NCBI GenBank assembly: GCA_959601045.1
Contig: CAUGNZ010000008.1
Span: forward strand, 1 to 64,000
DNA from: an uncultured Collinsella sp.
GTDB taxonomy: Bacteria > Actinomycetota > Coriobacteriia > Coriobacteriales > Coriobacteriaceae
Length of the DNA stretch: 64,000 nt
Reading direction: 5' to 3'
In this document: positions 42,161 through 50,449 of the stretch, piece after piece
Numbering within the stretch: position 1 is the first letter of the stretch
How the letters are laid out: the number at the start of each line of letters is the position of its first letter
Program-made: the position numbers and the translations under genes
The notes under the pieces: generated by a model
The model's input: the letters and a program-made list of their open reading frames with translations, nothing else
What the model was told of the DNA's origin: nothing
Databases searched by the model: none

Positions 42161-44950
42161 TTATGCCTCACCTCCTTTAGAGTGCTTGCCAAGCGAGGTG
42201 GTGTCCCCGTCGTTTCCGTTTACGTTGTCAGCGCCGTCGGCATCTTGAGCCTTACGATGCGCACCGATATGCGACAGACGGCTCGTAGGCTGTTCGCCTC
42301 CCTTGGCGCCACGCTCGCTGGCGTTGAGACCAAACATGCGACGGGCGGCAGGGATGGCAGCCGTGTGCTCGCGCATCTCGCGGCGAAGGTCCTCGTCCGA
42401 AAGCGCCGAGATACGCATCTGGGTATTGAGGCTCGCACGGATGTATTCGATGTTGATGAGCCAGCCGCAGATGGCGATAACCGAAATGATCCAGATAACG
42501 AGCAGGATGATCTTGCCGTTATTGTCGATATCGAGCACCGTCGAAAGCACAAAGAGCAGAACCTGCACGCCTACCACGGCGGCAAAACCGCCCTTGATGT
42601 AGTACGGGTAGCGATGCTCAAACGCCACGGCATGATCGAGCAGCTCGCGACGGTACGAATCCGAATCGAGCATGACGCGCATGGCCGTACGCAGCGAATA
42701 GCGCTGGCGCGGCAGGTCGTTGGACTCGCAGATCATGAGGCCCGTCGTGGAAAGCTGCTTGTCAAAAAGCAGGTTGAGGTTGAGCAGCAGCGGACGCAGC
42801 TGCAAGCCAATAAAGAGTGCGATGGCAAGGAACACGCCCAGGATGCACAGGTTGAACAGGTAGTTGAACGAATACATGCCACCGACGGTCTCGCGCAGCA
42901 GGTTGATGCCATAGGTGAAGGGCAGCAGCGGATGCAGCCATTGGAAGAAGCCGGGCATCATCTCGATGGGATACATGCCCGACGAGCCGGGGATCTGCAC
43001 AATGACGAGGATGACGCCAATGGCTTTACCGATATGCTTAAACGTGGTGGACAGCGCATAGATGATGTTGACGTAGGTGAACGAAATAGCGATGCCGCCC
43101 AGTACAAAGAGCAGCGGATTGACGCACTGAACGCCAATGACCAGGTCGCCCACCGTAACGATAATGGCCTGGAACGCGCCCAGGATCACCAGCAGCAGCC
43201 AGCGGCCAAAGTAGCCCTGACGCGCCGTAAAGCTACCGATGCCCTCGCGGTCGACCTCGAGTTTATAGATAGCGATGAGCACATAGCCGCCTACCCACAG
43301 CGCCAGATTGGTGTAGAAGGGCGCGATGCCCGAGCCAAAGCTCTTGACCGGATAGATTGACTTGGACGTCAGCTCAACCGGAGATGCCATGAAATCTGCC
43401 ACGTCATTGACGTCGACGTCCATGAGGTCGGCTAACTCGCCCATAGACTCAGAGGTCTGCAGCGCCGCAATGTCATTGGCGGCGGTCGCGAGCTTGTCCT
43501 GAACCTTGGCAAGGGAGGCGTCGGTTTGGGACAGCGTGGTCTTTGCCTGCTTGAGCGTGGCGTCGAGCTGCGCCAGCGTGCCGCGCGCGCTCGCTATCGT
43601 GGGGGTCATACCCGACACAATGCCGGTCAAATCGCCCGAAACGGCGGCAAAGGAGTCAAGCGCGCTCGAAGCCTTCGGAAGTGCGTTCTGACCCAGATCG
43701 GTCTGAGCCTGACCGAGGTTAGCCGTACCGGTCTGAATTGCCGCGTTGAGTGCGTTGCTCGCGTTCGAGATTGCCGTAGCGTCGTTTGCCATGGCGCTCG
43801 ACTGTGCAGAAAGGCCATCCTTGATGCTCTGCAGCTTCTGGTTTTGCTCGCGAAGCGAATCGATGGTCGATACAATGCGCGCGTCAATTTCCTCGGAACC
43901 TGTCGACGTGTCATTAACGAGAATCTCCAAGTGCCCGATAACGGCCTTATTGTGATCGATCGTCGCCTGGAGAGACTCGAGCGAGTTGTCGATGCGGGTG
44001 GTCGTAGATGTGACCGTACCCGTTAGCTTGCCAATCGCAGCGTTCGCGGAGGCTGACGTCTTGGTGAGTGCAAGGCTACCTTCCGAGAGTGCCTTGGAGA
44101 GCGAGGTGATAGAGTTGCCCGCCGTGGCGCGAGCCTCGCCCAGCAGGTCGTTGCCCTGGGAGATTGCCTGCGTCAGCGACGGTGCCTGACCTTGCAAGCC
44201 GGCAAGCGCCGCATCAGCCGAGGCGATAGCGCCACTCGTCTTATCGATGGCGGCATTCATATCGCCAATCGAATCGCGCACCTCACCCAAGGTGTCGGAT
44301 GCCTCGGACACCGAACTTGTCAGCGAGTCCTGAGTCTGGGTTGCCTTGTCCTTTAAATCGACACCGGCATCCTTGGCGATACTGGCAACAGTCTCGCCCA
44401 CCGTGGAGACAAACTCCGAGTTGATCTGCTCCTCGATGGTGTTGGCACCGGTATCGGTGACCTTGGGCGCAATGGCGCTCTTCTTCTCATTGACGTAATA
44501 GGTGAGCTTCGGCTGATGGTAATTGCCATCGAGCATCGAGACAAGATTGTCGGAGAAGTTCTTGGGGATTACGATCGCCGCGTAGTATTCCCCGCTCTCG
44601 ACGCCCTCTTTGGCATCGGCAGCCGAGTCGACGAAGGTCCAGCCCAGCTGATCGTTTTCCTTGAGCTGGTCGACCACCTTATCGCCTGCATTGAGCTCGC
44701 CCACCAAGTCATTCTGGGTGCCCTGATCGTTGTTGGCGATGGCGATTTTAATGCCCTGGGTATTTCCGTACGGATCCCAGTTGGCAACGATGTTGTACCA
44801 GGCATACAGCGAGGGAATAACACACACGCCGAGGGTAACCACCAAGGCGACGGGGTTCATAAGCAGTCGCTTAATGTCGCGCTTAAATATCGCAAAGGAG
44901 ACCTTTGCGTTGGATAGTTTGCTGCCGAGACTCACGCTTGGACCATCCAT
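42161..44950 (-). CDS. YhgE/Pip-family membrane protein, first of a coupled pair
   Basis: A 929-residue homologue of the next gene: an N-terminal helix followed by PSLYAWYNIVANWDPYGNTQG, a long coiled-coil ectodomain, and five C-terminal helices. It carries an extra C-terminal part (about 720-929) with two more helices and a charged tail ending in HSKGGEA. The region around 180-480 is rich in heptad-like Ala/Ser/Leu stretches. An ATG after AGGATGG is used. The 472-nt gap upstream holds its promoter region and several repeats. Role as for its partner: surface or export, uncertain. Confidence 0.85.
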   Translation of the reverse strand: MDGPSVSLGSKLSNAKVSFAIFKRDIKRLLMNPVALVVTLGVCVIPSLYAWYNIVANWDPYGNTQGIKIAIANNDQGTQNDLVGELNAGDKVVDQLKENDQLGWTFVDSAADAKEGVESGEYYAAIVIPKNFSDNLVSMLDGNYHQPKLTYYVNEKKSAIAPKVTDTGANTIEEQINSEFVSTVGETVASIAKDAGVDLKDKATQTQDSLTSSVSEASDTLGEVRDSIGDMNAAIDKTSGAIASADAALAGLQGQAPSLTQAISQGNDLLGEARATAGNSITSLSKALSEGSLALTKTSASANAAIGKLTGTVTSTTTRIDNSLESLQATIDHNKAVIGHLEILVNDTSTGSEEIDARIVSTIDSLREQNQKLQSIKDGLSAQSSAMANDATAISNASNALNAAIQTGTANLGQAQTDLGQNALPKASSALDSFAAVSGDLTGIVSGMTPTIASARGTLAQLDATLKQAKTTLSQTDASLAKVQDKLATAANDIAALQTSESMGELADLMDVDVNDVADFMASPVELTSKSIYPVKSFGSGIAPFYTNLALWVGGYVLIAIYKLEVDREGIGSFTARQGYFGRWLLLVILGAFQAIIVTVGDLVIGVQCVNPLLFVLGGIAISFTYVNIIYALSTTFKHIGKAIGVILVIVQIPGSSGMYPIEMMPGFFQWLHPLLPFTYGINLLRETVGGMYSFNYLFNLCILGVFLAIALFIGLQLRPLLLNLNLLFDKQLSTTGLMICESNDLPRQRYSLRTAMRVMLDSDSYRRELLDHAVAFEHRYPYYIKGGFAAVVGVQVLLFVLSTVLDIDNNGKIILLVIWIISVIAICGWLINIEYIRASLNTQMRISALSDEDLRREMREHTAAIPAARRMFGLNASERGAKGGEQPTSRLSHIGAHRKAQDADGADNVNGNDGDTTSLGKHSKGGEA

Positions 44951-45066
44951 CCTGTCGTTGAATCAAATCGTACTATCAAAAACCATTGTACGTAGGCGCT
45001 TTAGCGTCTCGAAGCACAATGGTATTGAGTTTTGCGGGTAGCAATATACTACGAAGATTAGTTAAC

Positions 45067-45083
45067 GTACAGTTGTACAGTAT
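45067..45083 (-). promoter_or_regulatory. Possible operator upstream of the YhgE pair
   Basis: Two GTAC boxes in a repeated CTGTACAACTGTAC arrangement lie about 120 bp before the start. This is a weak candidate regulator site. Confidence 0.25.
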
Positions 45084-45140
45084 CTCAAATTTCAGCAGGT
45101 CACAAAACCACAACCCGCACAAATTAGCAATCCGAATAAA

Positions 45141-45196
45141 TAGTCATTGGGGACGTTCTTAAACGACTAGTCAAACAAGAACGTCCCCGATGACTA
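45141..45196. repeat. Hairpin with 20-nt arms containing GGGGACGTTCTT
   Basis: Arms 45141-45160 and 45177-45196 pair with one G-U around a 16-nt loop. It lies between htpG and the YhgE pair, without a T-run. Confidence 0.7.
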
Positions 45197-45211
45197 CTTA
45201 GGGCCACGAAA

Positions 45212-45374
45212 GCGTCGCAGGTTGAGCATAAGTCAGCGAAAACGCCCCTGAGCGAGCAAGGTGACGTGAAAGAGGAGGGAAGCGTACTTTGGTACGCGAC
45301 CGACGATTGAACGTCAGATTGCCGCTTAGGGGCGTTTGCAGCGTCGACCGGTCCGTCGTTCGTTAGAACGACGG
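45212..45374 (-). ncRNA. Candidate structured RNA / intergenic repeat
   Basis: A 15-bp stem (AAACGCCCCTGAGCG at 45240-45254 with 45323-45337, one G-U) encloses TGACGT/ACGTCA and a CGTAC-TTTG-GTACG hairpin, with a purine-rich GAGGAGGG between. It is preceded by the 21-nt box also seen at 14858 and followed by a hairpin at 45353-45374. I see no reading frame in it. Strand is a guess; the structure works on either. Confidence 0.4.
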
Positions 45375-45422
45375 AACCAATAGGTTCGTTAGAACGGCGG
45401 ACCCAAAGGCGTAACTACTTAA

Positions 45423-47447
45423 CTACATCAAGTTGCAAACAGCCGCCGCGAAGGCAACGGGGTCCTCGGGGAGGATACCCTCGACCAGCAGGGCCTGATC
45501 GTAGAGCAGGCCGGAGTACTGCTTGATCTTGTCGGCGTCACCTGCCTTCTGGGCAGCGACAAGCTTGTCAAAGACCGGGTGCTTGGCGTTGAGCTCGAGC
45601 ACGCGCTGGCTCTTGGGCATGCCGTCGGGCGCGCCCTCGGGTCCCTTCTGGAGCACCTTCTCCATCTCGAGCGAAAGCGGACCCTCGGTGGTGATGCAAG
45701 CGGGGGCATCGGTCAGGCGCGCGGAGACGGCAACTTTCTCGACCTTGTCACCGAGCGCCTCCTTCATAGCGCTAAAGAGGTCCTCGTTTTCCTTGGTGGC
45801 GTCCTCGGCCTCCTTCTTCTCGTCCTCGGTCGCCAGATCAAGATCGCCAGTCGCGACGTTCTTGAGCTCCAGGTGACGATCCTCGACCTCGGGCTCGGCA
45901 CCGTCGGCAACGGCCTTCTCGGCAGCCTCGCGAGCAGCATCGTCCTCATAGATCTTGGGCATATCGCACGCCACGTACTCACGCATAGCCTGGAACGTGA
46001 ACTCATCCACATCCTGCGTCAGCAACAGCACGTCATAGCCGCGGTCGAGCACACCCTTTACCACGGGCATCTTGGCCAAGCGCTCACGCGAGTCGCCGGC
46101 GGCGTAGTAGATGGCCTTCTGATCCCCGGGCATGCCCTTGGCATACTCGGCCAGGGTAATCATCTTCTGCTCCTTGGCAGACCAGAACAGTAGCAGGTCG
46201 GCGAGCTCATCGGCCTTCATGCCATAGCTCGAGTAGATGCCGTACTTAAGACCGCGGCCAAAGTTCTCAAAGAACTTCTCGTAGGCCTCGCGGTCGTTGT
46301 CGCGCATATCCTCAAGATCGGCGGTAATCTTCTTCTCCACGCGCTTGGCGATGGCCTTGAGCTGACGGTTCTGCTGCAGCGTCTCACGCGAGATGTTGAG
46401 CGACACGTCGGCAGAATCCACGACGCCGCGGACAAAGTTGTAGTAGTCGGGCAGCAGGTCGTCGCACTTCTCCATAATCAGCACGTTGGAGCTGTAGAGC
46501 GCCAGGCCCTTCTCGTAGTCCTTGCTGTACAGATCGAACGGGGCGCGGCCCGGCACAAACAGCAGCGCATCGTACTCAAGCGTACCCTCGGCATGGAAGC
46601 TGATAGTGCGCGCGGGATCGTCAAAGTCGTGGAACGTGGACTTGTAGAACTCGTTGTAATCCTTCTGCTCAACGTCGGAGCTGCGCTTTTTCCAAATCGG
46701 CGTCATGGAGTTGATGGTCTCGAGCTCCTGGTAGTCCTCGTACTCGGGCTTGTAGTCGTCGCCGGCGTCCTCGGGCTTGGGTTTCTGGCGGCTCTTGCTC
46801 ACCATCATCTGAATCGGGTAGCGCACATAGTTGCTGTACTGCTGAATCAGGCTCTTGAGGCCCCACTCGGTCAGGAAGCGATCGTAGGTCTCGGCCTCGC
46901 CGTCGGCGTCGAGCTTCTCGTTCTCGCGCAGCGTCAGGATGACATCGGTACCGTGCTCAGCACGCTCGCCATCCTCGATGGTGTAGCCCTCAAGACCGTC
47001 GGACTCCCAAACGTGGGCGGTGTCCTCGCCATAAGCGCGGCTGACGACCTTCACGTGGCTGGCGACCATAAAGGCGGAGTAGAAGCCCACGCCAAACTGG
47101 CCGATGATGTCGACATCGGAGCCCTGTTGCTCGGCGTTCTCGGTCTTAAACTCCTCGGAGCCGGAATGGGCGATGGTGCCCAGATTGCGCTCGAGCTCCT
47201 CGGCGGTCATGCCAATGCCGTTATCCGAGATGGTAATGGTGCGGGCGTCTTTATCAAAAGAGACGCGAATAGCCAGGTCGCCCTGGTCGAGCTTGACACT
47301 CGGGTCCTGCAGGCTCTTAAAGTTGAGCTTGTCGACGGCGTCACTCGCATTAGAGATAAGCTCGCGCAGGAAGATTTCCTTATTGGTGTAGATGGAGTTG
47401 ATCATGAGGTCGAGCAGTTTTTTGCTCTCGGTCTTAAATTGACGCAT
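45423..47447 (-). CDS. htpG: Chaperone HtpG (Hsp90 family)
   Basis: A 674-residue Hsp90. The N-terminal ATPase domain has ELISNASDAVDKL, DNGIGMT and GQFGVGFYSAFMV; the middle domain has the GVVDSADVSLNISRE segment, and a C-terminal dimerisation domain follows. An acidic, Glu-rich linker (about 540-565) is longer than usual. It refolds or stabilises client proteins in the cytoplasm. AAGGA precedes the ATG. I find no CIRCE element in the 200 nt upstream. Confidence 0.95.
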   Translation of the reverse strand: MRQFKTESKKLLDLMINSIYTNKEIFLRELISNASDAVDKLNFKSLQDPSVKLDQGDLAIRVSFDKDARTITISDNGIGMTAEELERNLGTIAHSGSEEFKTENAEQQGSDVDIIGQFGVGFYSAFMVASHVKVVSRAYGEDTAHVWESDGLEGYTIEDGERAEHGTDVILTLRENEKLDADGEAETYDRFLTEWGLKSLIQQYSNYVRYPIQMMVSKSRQKPKPEDAGDDYKPEYEDYQELETINSMTPIWKKRSSDVEQKDYNEFYKSTFHDFDDPARTISFHAEGTLEYDALLFVPGRAPFDLYSKDYEKGLALYSSNVLIMEKCDDLLPDYYNFVRGVVDSADVSLNISRETLQQNRQLKAIAKRVEKKITADLEDMRDNDREAYEKFFENFGRGLKYGIYSSYGMKADELADLLLFWSAKEQKMITLAEYAKGMPGDQKAIYYAAGDSRERLAKMPVVKGVLDRGYDVLLLTQDVDEFTFQAMREYVACDMPKIYEDDAAREAAEKAVADGAEPEVEDRHLELKNVATGDLDLATEDEKKEAEDATKENEDLFSAMKEALGDKVEKVAVSARLTDAPACITTEGPLSLEMEKVLQKGPEGAPDGMPKSQRVLELNAKHPVFDKLVAAQKAGDADKIKQYSGLLYDQALLVEGILPEDPVAFAAAVCNLM

Positions 47448-47649
47448 GTGCAGTCCTTTCGCGCTACCCCCGTCCGCAAAAACGGCCCGGTTGCCCGAGC
47501 CGCATCGCAGACCTGCTATGTCCAGACTTAGATTTTATAACCCATTAGCGCGCATATATACATACGGAATCGAAAAACTGTATGTCCAAACGCTCTGATG
47601 CGCCAATTGCCAAGGAGTGTCCCCGACTGCCGGCAGGAAAGGAACGTCC

Positions 47650-48150
47650 CTATCTGCCATCTACGCGCTTGGCCATCCAAACATGGGGCTGGCCCTCGTC
47701 TTCGTAGTCCACCGGGGCAATCTGCGTGTAACCCGCCTTGGCATAGAGCGGCAGCACGTATTCCTGCGCGTGCAGCTTAATGAGCTTGGCGCCGGCATCA
47801 CGCGCGCACGTATCACTGGCCTCGACAATCTTGCTCGCCAAACCGCGACGGCGCATGCTCGGCAGCACGGCCACGCGCCCCATAATGTAGGTCTCCCCCG
47901 CCGCGACGCCTTCGTCCAAGTCGCACGCCGGCGACACCGGAGCCTCTGCGTCAGCTGCGCGCTCGAGTTCTTCGGGAAACACGCGCGAGCAACCGGCAAG
48001 CTCACCGTCTACATAGAGCGTCACATGGATGCAGTTCGGATCCTCGTCGATAGCGTCAAACTCATTCTCGTAGCCCTGCTCGTCCATAAAAACGACGCGG
48101 CGCACCAACGCCGCGTCATCAAAGCATCCCGTCTTAAGTTGGATATCCAT
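47650..48150 (-). CDS. GNAT-family N-acetyltransferase
   Basis: A 166-residue acetyltransferase: RVAVLPSMRRRGLASKIVE is the acetyl-CoA binding loop (Q/RxxGxG/A type), followed by KLHAQEYVLPLYAKAGY. It resembles the ElaA-like subgroup. The substrate is unknown. AAAGGG lies 5 nt before the ATG at 48150. It is the last gene after the CpsB-like phosphatase; the linkage may be incidental. Confidence 0.85.
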   Translation of the reverse strand: MDIQLKTGCFDDAALVRRVVFMDEQGYENEFDAIDEDPNCIHVTLYVDGELAGCSRVFPEELERAADAEAPVSPACDLDEGVAAGETYIMGRVAVLPSMRRRGLASKIVEASDTCARDAGAKLIKLHAQEYVLPLYAKAGYTQIAPVDYEDEGQPHVWMAKRVDGR

Positions 48151-48189
48151 AGCTGCCCTTTCATTCAACGCGAACGTTAGGGACAGATT

Positions 48190-48840
48190 TTAGCGAAAAT
48201 GAGCTCCGCGCACGCTAAACTTCGCGCGAGCCTTCGCCAGACAGTCGTAATGACCCACGTTATGGGCATCGCTCGCGATGAAGCTGTACAGGTTCTGATC
48301 GAACAGGCGCTGTGCCGGCTTTTTCTCGCGACCAAAGCGACCGCCGGCAATAAAGTCCGCCGAAGCCTGCAGCTTGCAGCCCATATCGACCAGGCGCTCC
48401 GCCACGCTTACATCCTTTTGAACCGCACGATAGCGCTCAGGATGAGCGATGATCACCTGGTAGCCACGGCACTGCAAATCGTAAATCGTGTTCTCGTACT
48501 CTCTAAACGCATACGCATCGGCATGCGTCGAAAGCTCGAGCAGAAACTCGTTGGTCCCATCGAAATGCAAGTGATCCGCGGCATCGATACCAAGCTCAAC
48601 GAGCTTTCGATGGTTGACCTCGAAGCCCATCTGGAGCGGAAAACCGTCAGCGTTATCGCGCAGCAGCTCAAAGGCATCCCACATCTTGTCGTAATCAAAA
48701 TAGGGATCACGGCAGTGAGGAGTGCAAACGATTCTGGTTACACCGGCCCGCTTGGCAGCCTCGAGCATCGCCAAGCTCTCTTCGAGATCGGCGGCGCCGT
48801 CGTCTACACCCGGCAAGATATGGCAATGAATGTCACGCAT
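48190..48840 (-). CDS. CpsB/YwqE-type tyrosine-protein phosphatase (PHP family)
   Basis: A 216-residue PHP-domain phosphatase: DIHCHILPGVDDGA (metal ligands) at the N-terminus, then CTPHCRDPYF and SDAHNVGHY near the C-terminus. Such enzymes dephosphorylate the CpsD-type tyrosine kinase that controls capsule or exopolysaccharide synthesis (family knowledge). AAGG precedes the ATG. It is encoded just downstream of its likely substrate kinase. Confidence 0.9.
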   Translation of the reverse strand: MRDIHCHILPGVDDGAADLEESLAMLEAAKRAGVTRIVCTPHCRDPYFDYDKMWDAFELLRDNADGFPLQMGFEVNHRKLVELGIDAADHLHFDGTNEFLLELSTHADAYAFREYENTIYDLQCRGYQVIIAHPERYRAVQKDVSVAERLVDMGCKLQASADFIAGGRFGREKKPAQRLFDQNLYSFIASDAHNVGHYDCLAKARAKFSVRGAHFR

Positions 48841-48857
48841 AGGTCAGCCTTAATCAA

Positions 48858-49595
48858 CTAAACGTTTGCTCGGTTGGTGAAGATGCCCTTTTTGGAAGTG
48901 CCCTGATCGTCGGAGCCCTTCTTAACCTTCTTACCGTCCTTGGTGTAGTAAGAATAATAGTACTCGCCGGTCTCGGTCTCACAGTAATTCATGACGGTAC
49001 CGATGAGCTTGACCTTCTCGGACTTCTTAAGCTGGGCGATAGCGTTGAGCGCCTCTTCGCGCTTGGTAAAGTCCTCGCGCACCACGAACAGCGCGCCGTC
49101 GGTCAAGCTGGCAATCTCGGCAGCATCGATGAAGGTGCCGACCGGAGGAGCATCGAAGATGACGTACTGGAACTTGGCGGACAGTGCCTTTACCAGCTTG
49201 GCAAAGCGATGGGAGACGATGATGTCGGCAGGATTGGGAATGTGCGGCTCGGCATCGAGGAAGTAGAAGTTCTTCTGACCCGTCTCGACAATTGCCTGGT
49301 CAATGGAGATCTGCTCGGAAAGGACCGCATAGAGTCCGCCGCGCGAACGAACGCCGAGCATATCGGAAAGGGACCTGCGGCGCATATCGGCCTCGACCAG
49401 GAGCACGGACTTGCCGCTCGTGGCGATTGCCTGAGCAAGGTTAATGGAAACCGTAGACTTGCCCTCGTTGGGAATCGAGGAGGTAACGGTGATGGTGCGA
49501 ATGGGGTCGTCCACGCTCGCAAAGCGGATGTTGGCCAGAAGGGTCTTGGCGGCATTCTGCACAACGAGCTTATCGGTGTTCTTTGCCTTAGCCAT
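48858..49595 (-). CDS. CpsD/YwqD-type tyrosine-protein kinase
   Basis: A 245-residue bacterial tyrosine (BY) kinase: Walker A SSIPNEGKST (39-48), Walker A' LLVEADMRRRSL and Walker B VIFDAPPVG. A Tyr-rich C-terminal cluster (GEYYYSYY, about 214-221) is the autophosphorylation tail. Its partner activator is the membrane protein encoded just upstream. The AAAGGTGG site overlaps the end of that gene, so translation is coupled. Regulates polymer export or length. Confidence 0.92.
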   Translation of the reverse strand: MAKAKNTDKLVVQNAAKTLLANIRFASVDDPIRTITVTSSIPNEGKSTVSINLAQAIATSGKSVLLVEADMRRRSLSDMLGVRSRGGLYAVLSEQISIDQAIVETGQKNFYFLDAEPHIPNPADIIVSHRFAKLVKALSAKFQYVIFDAPPVGTFIDAAEIASLTDGALFVVREDFTKREEALNAIAQLKKSEKVKLIGTVMNYCETETGEYYYSYYTKDGKKVKKGSDDQGTSKKGIFTNRANV

Positions 49596-49597
49596 GC

Positions 49598-50254
49598 CTA
49601 TTTACCACCTTTCATAGCCGGAATTCGGCCAACAACGGGAATACCCAGGAGCTCTTCTGCCTCTTCGGCACCGCGGATGCGGGTATTGAGCATGTCTGCC
49701 AAAACGACATAGGCAACTGCGATAAAGATACCGGCGAGGAACGCGACGGCAATATACAGCGTGCGCTTGGGGCCGCTGGGGGCTTCGGGGGTCTTAGCCT
49801 CGTCGATAACGTTGATGCTCTGGGCAGCGCCGACGTTCTGAGCGACCGTACTCACCGAGCTGGCAATGGCCTTTGCGACCTCAGCCGTCTCCTTGGCATC
49901 GGTGCCGGTAACCGAAAGCGTAATGACACGCGTGGTGGTCTCGGAGGAAACAGACACCTTGTAGTCATCCAGATCGGTGAGGCCCAGTTCTTTGGCGGCG
50001 CCGCTCTTAACGCTATCGCTATCCAGCAGCGTGGCGATATCGTTGGAAAGCATCTGGCTCGCCGAGAGATCGTTGTAGCTCATCTGACCGCTATCGTCGG
50101 TCTTGGCGAGAATGTACATGCTCGTCGTCGCGGTATAGGTGTTGTCCATCGCAACGAAGGACACGATGCCCATGGCGATCGCGCAGACCACCGGAAGGGT
50201 GATGACCAGCTTGAGGTGCTTCTTCAGCAGCTGGAACAGTTCGAGAAGGGTCAT
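49598..50254 (-). CDS. Wzz/YveK-type chain-length regulator
   Basis: A 218-residue membrane protein with two transmembrane helices (about 18-37 and 170-192) flanking an external domain. The cytoplasmic C-terminus (RIRGAEEAEELLGIPVVGRIP) is the part that activates CpsD-type kinases. It would control the length of an exopolysaccharide or capsule chain. It is the first gene of a three-gene set with the kinase and phosphatase; no glycosyltransferase or polymerase gene follows. Confidence 0.9.
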   Translation of the reverse strand: MTLLELFQLLKKHLKLVITLPVVCAIAMGIVSFVAMDNTYTATTSMYILAKTDDSGQMSYNDLSASQMLSNDIATLLDSDSVKSGAAKELGLTDLDDYKVSVSSETTTRVITLSVTGTDAKETAEVAKAIASSVSTVAQNVGAAQSINVIDEAKTPEAPSGPKRTLYIAVAFLAGIFIAVAYVVLADMLNTRIRGAEEAEELLGIPVVGRIPAMKGGK

Positions 50255-50397
50255 GCAGCTTGCCTTTCATTTCCCCAGTTCGGATTGACAAAACTGTCCG
50301 TATGTTATCGCATCTTTTTACCGAGACCAAACTCTATACATAAGAAACAGGCTATCCTGTAAAAATGTCGGAAGCAATCGTAAAATTGCACAACAAC

Positions 50398-50423
50398 GCC
50401 GCACCCGAAAGTCAAATGCGGCG
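50398..50423 (-). terminator. Terminator-like hairpin after the PhoR-like kinase gene
   Basis: Stem CGCCGCA / TGCGGCG with a 12-nt loop and TTGTTGT on the minus strand, 26 nt after the stop. Confidence 0.55.
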
Positions 50424-50449
50424 TCTACATCAATATCTATGTTGTATCG

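Noticed and set aside
47448..47649. CIRCE or HAIR heat-shock operator before htpG
   Set aside because: Neither TTAGCACTC-N9-GAGTGCTAA nor a CTTGAGT/ACTCAAG pair is present.
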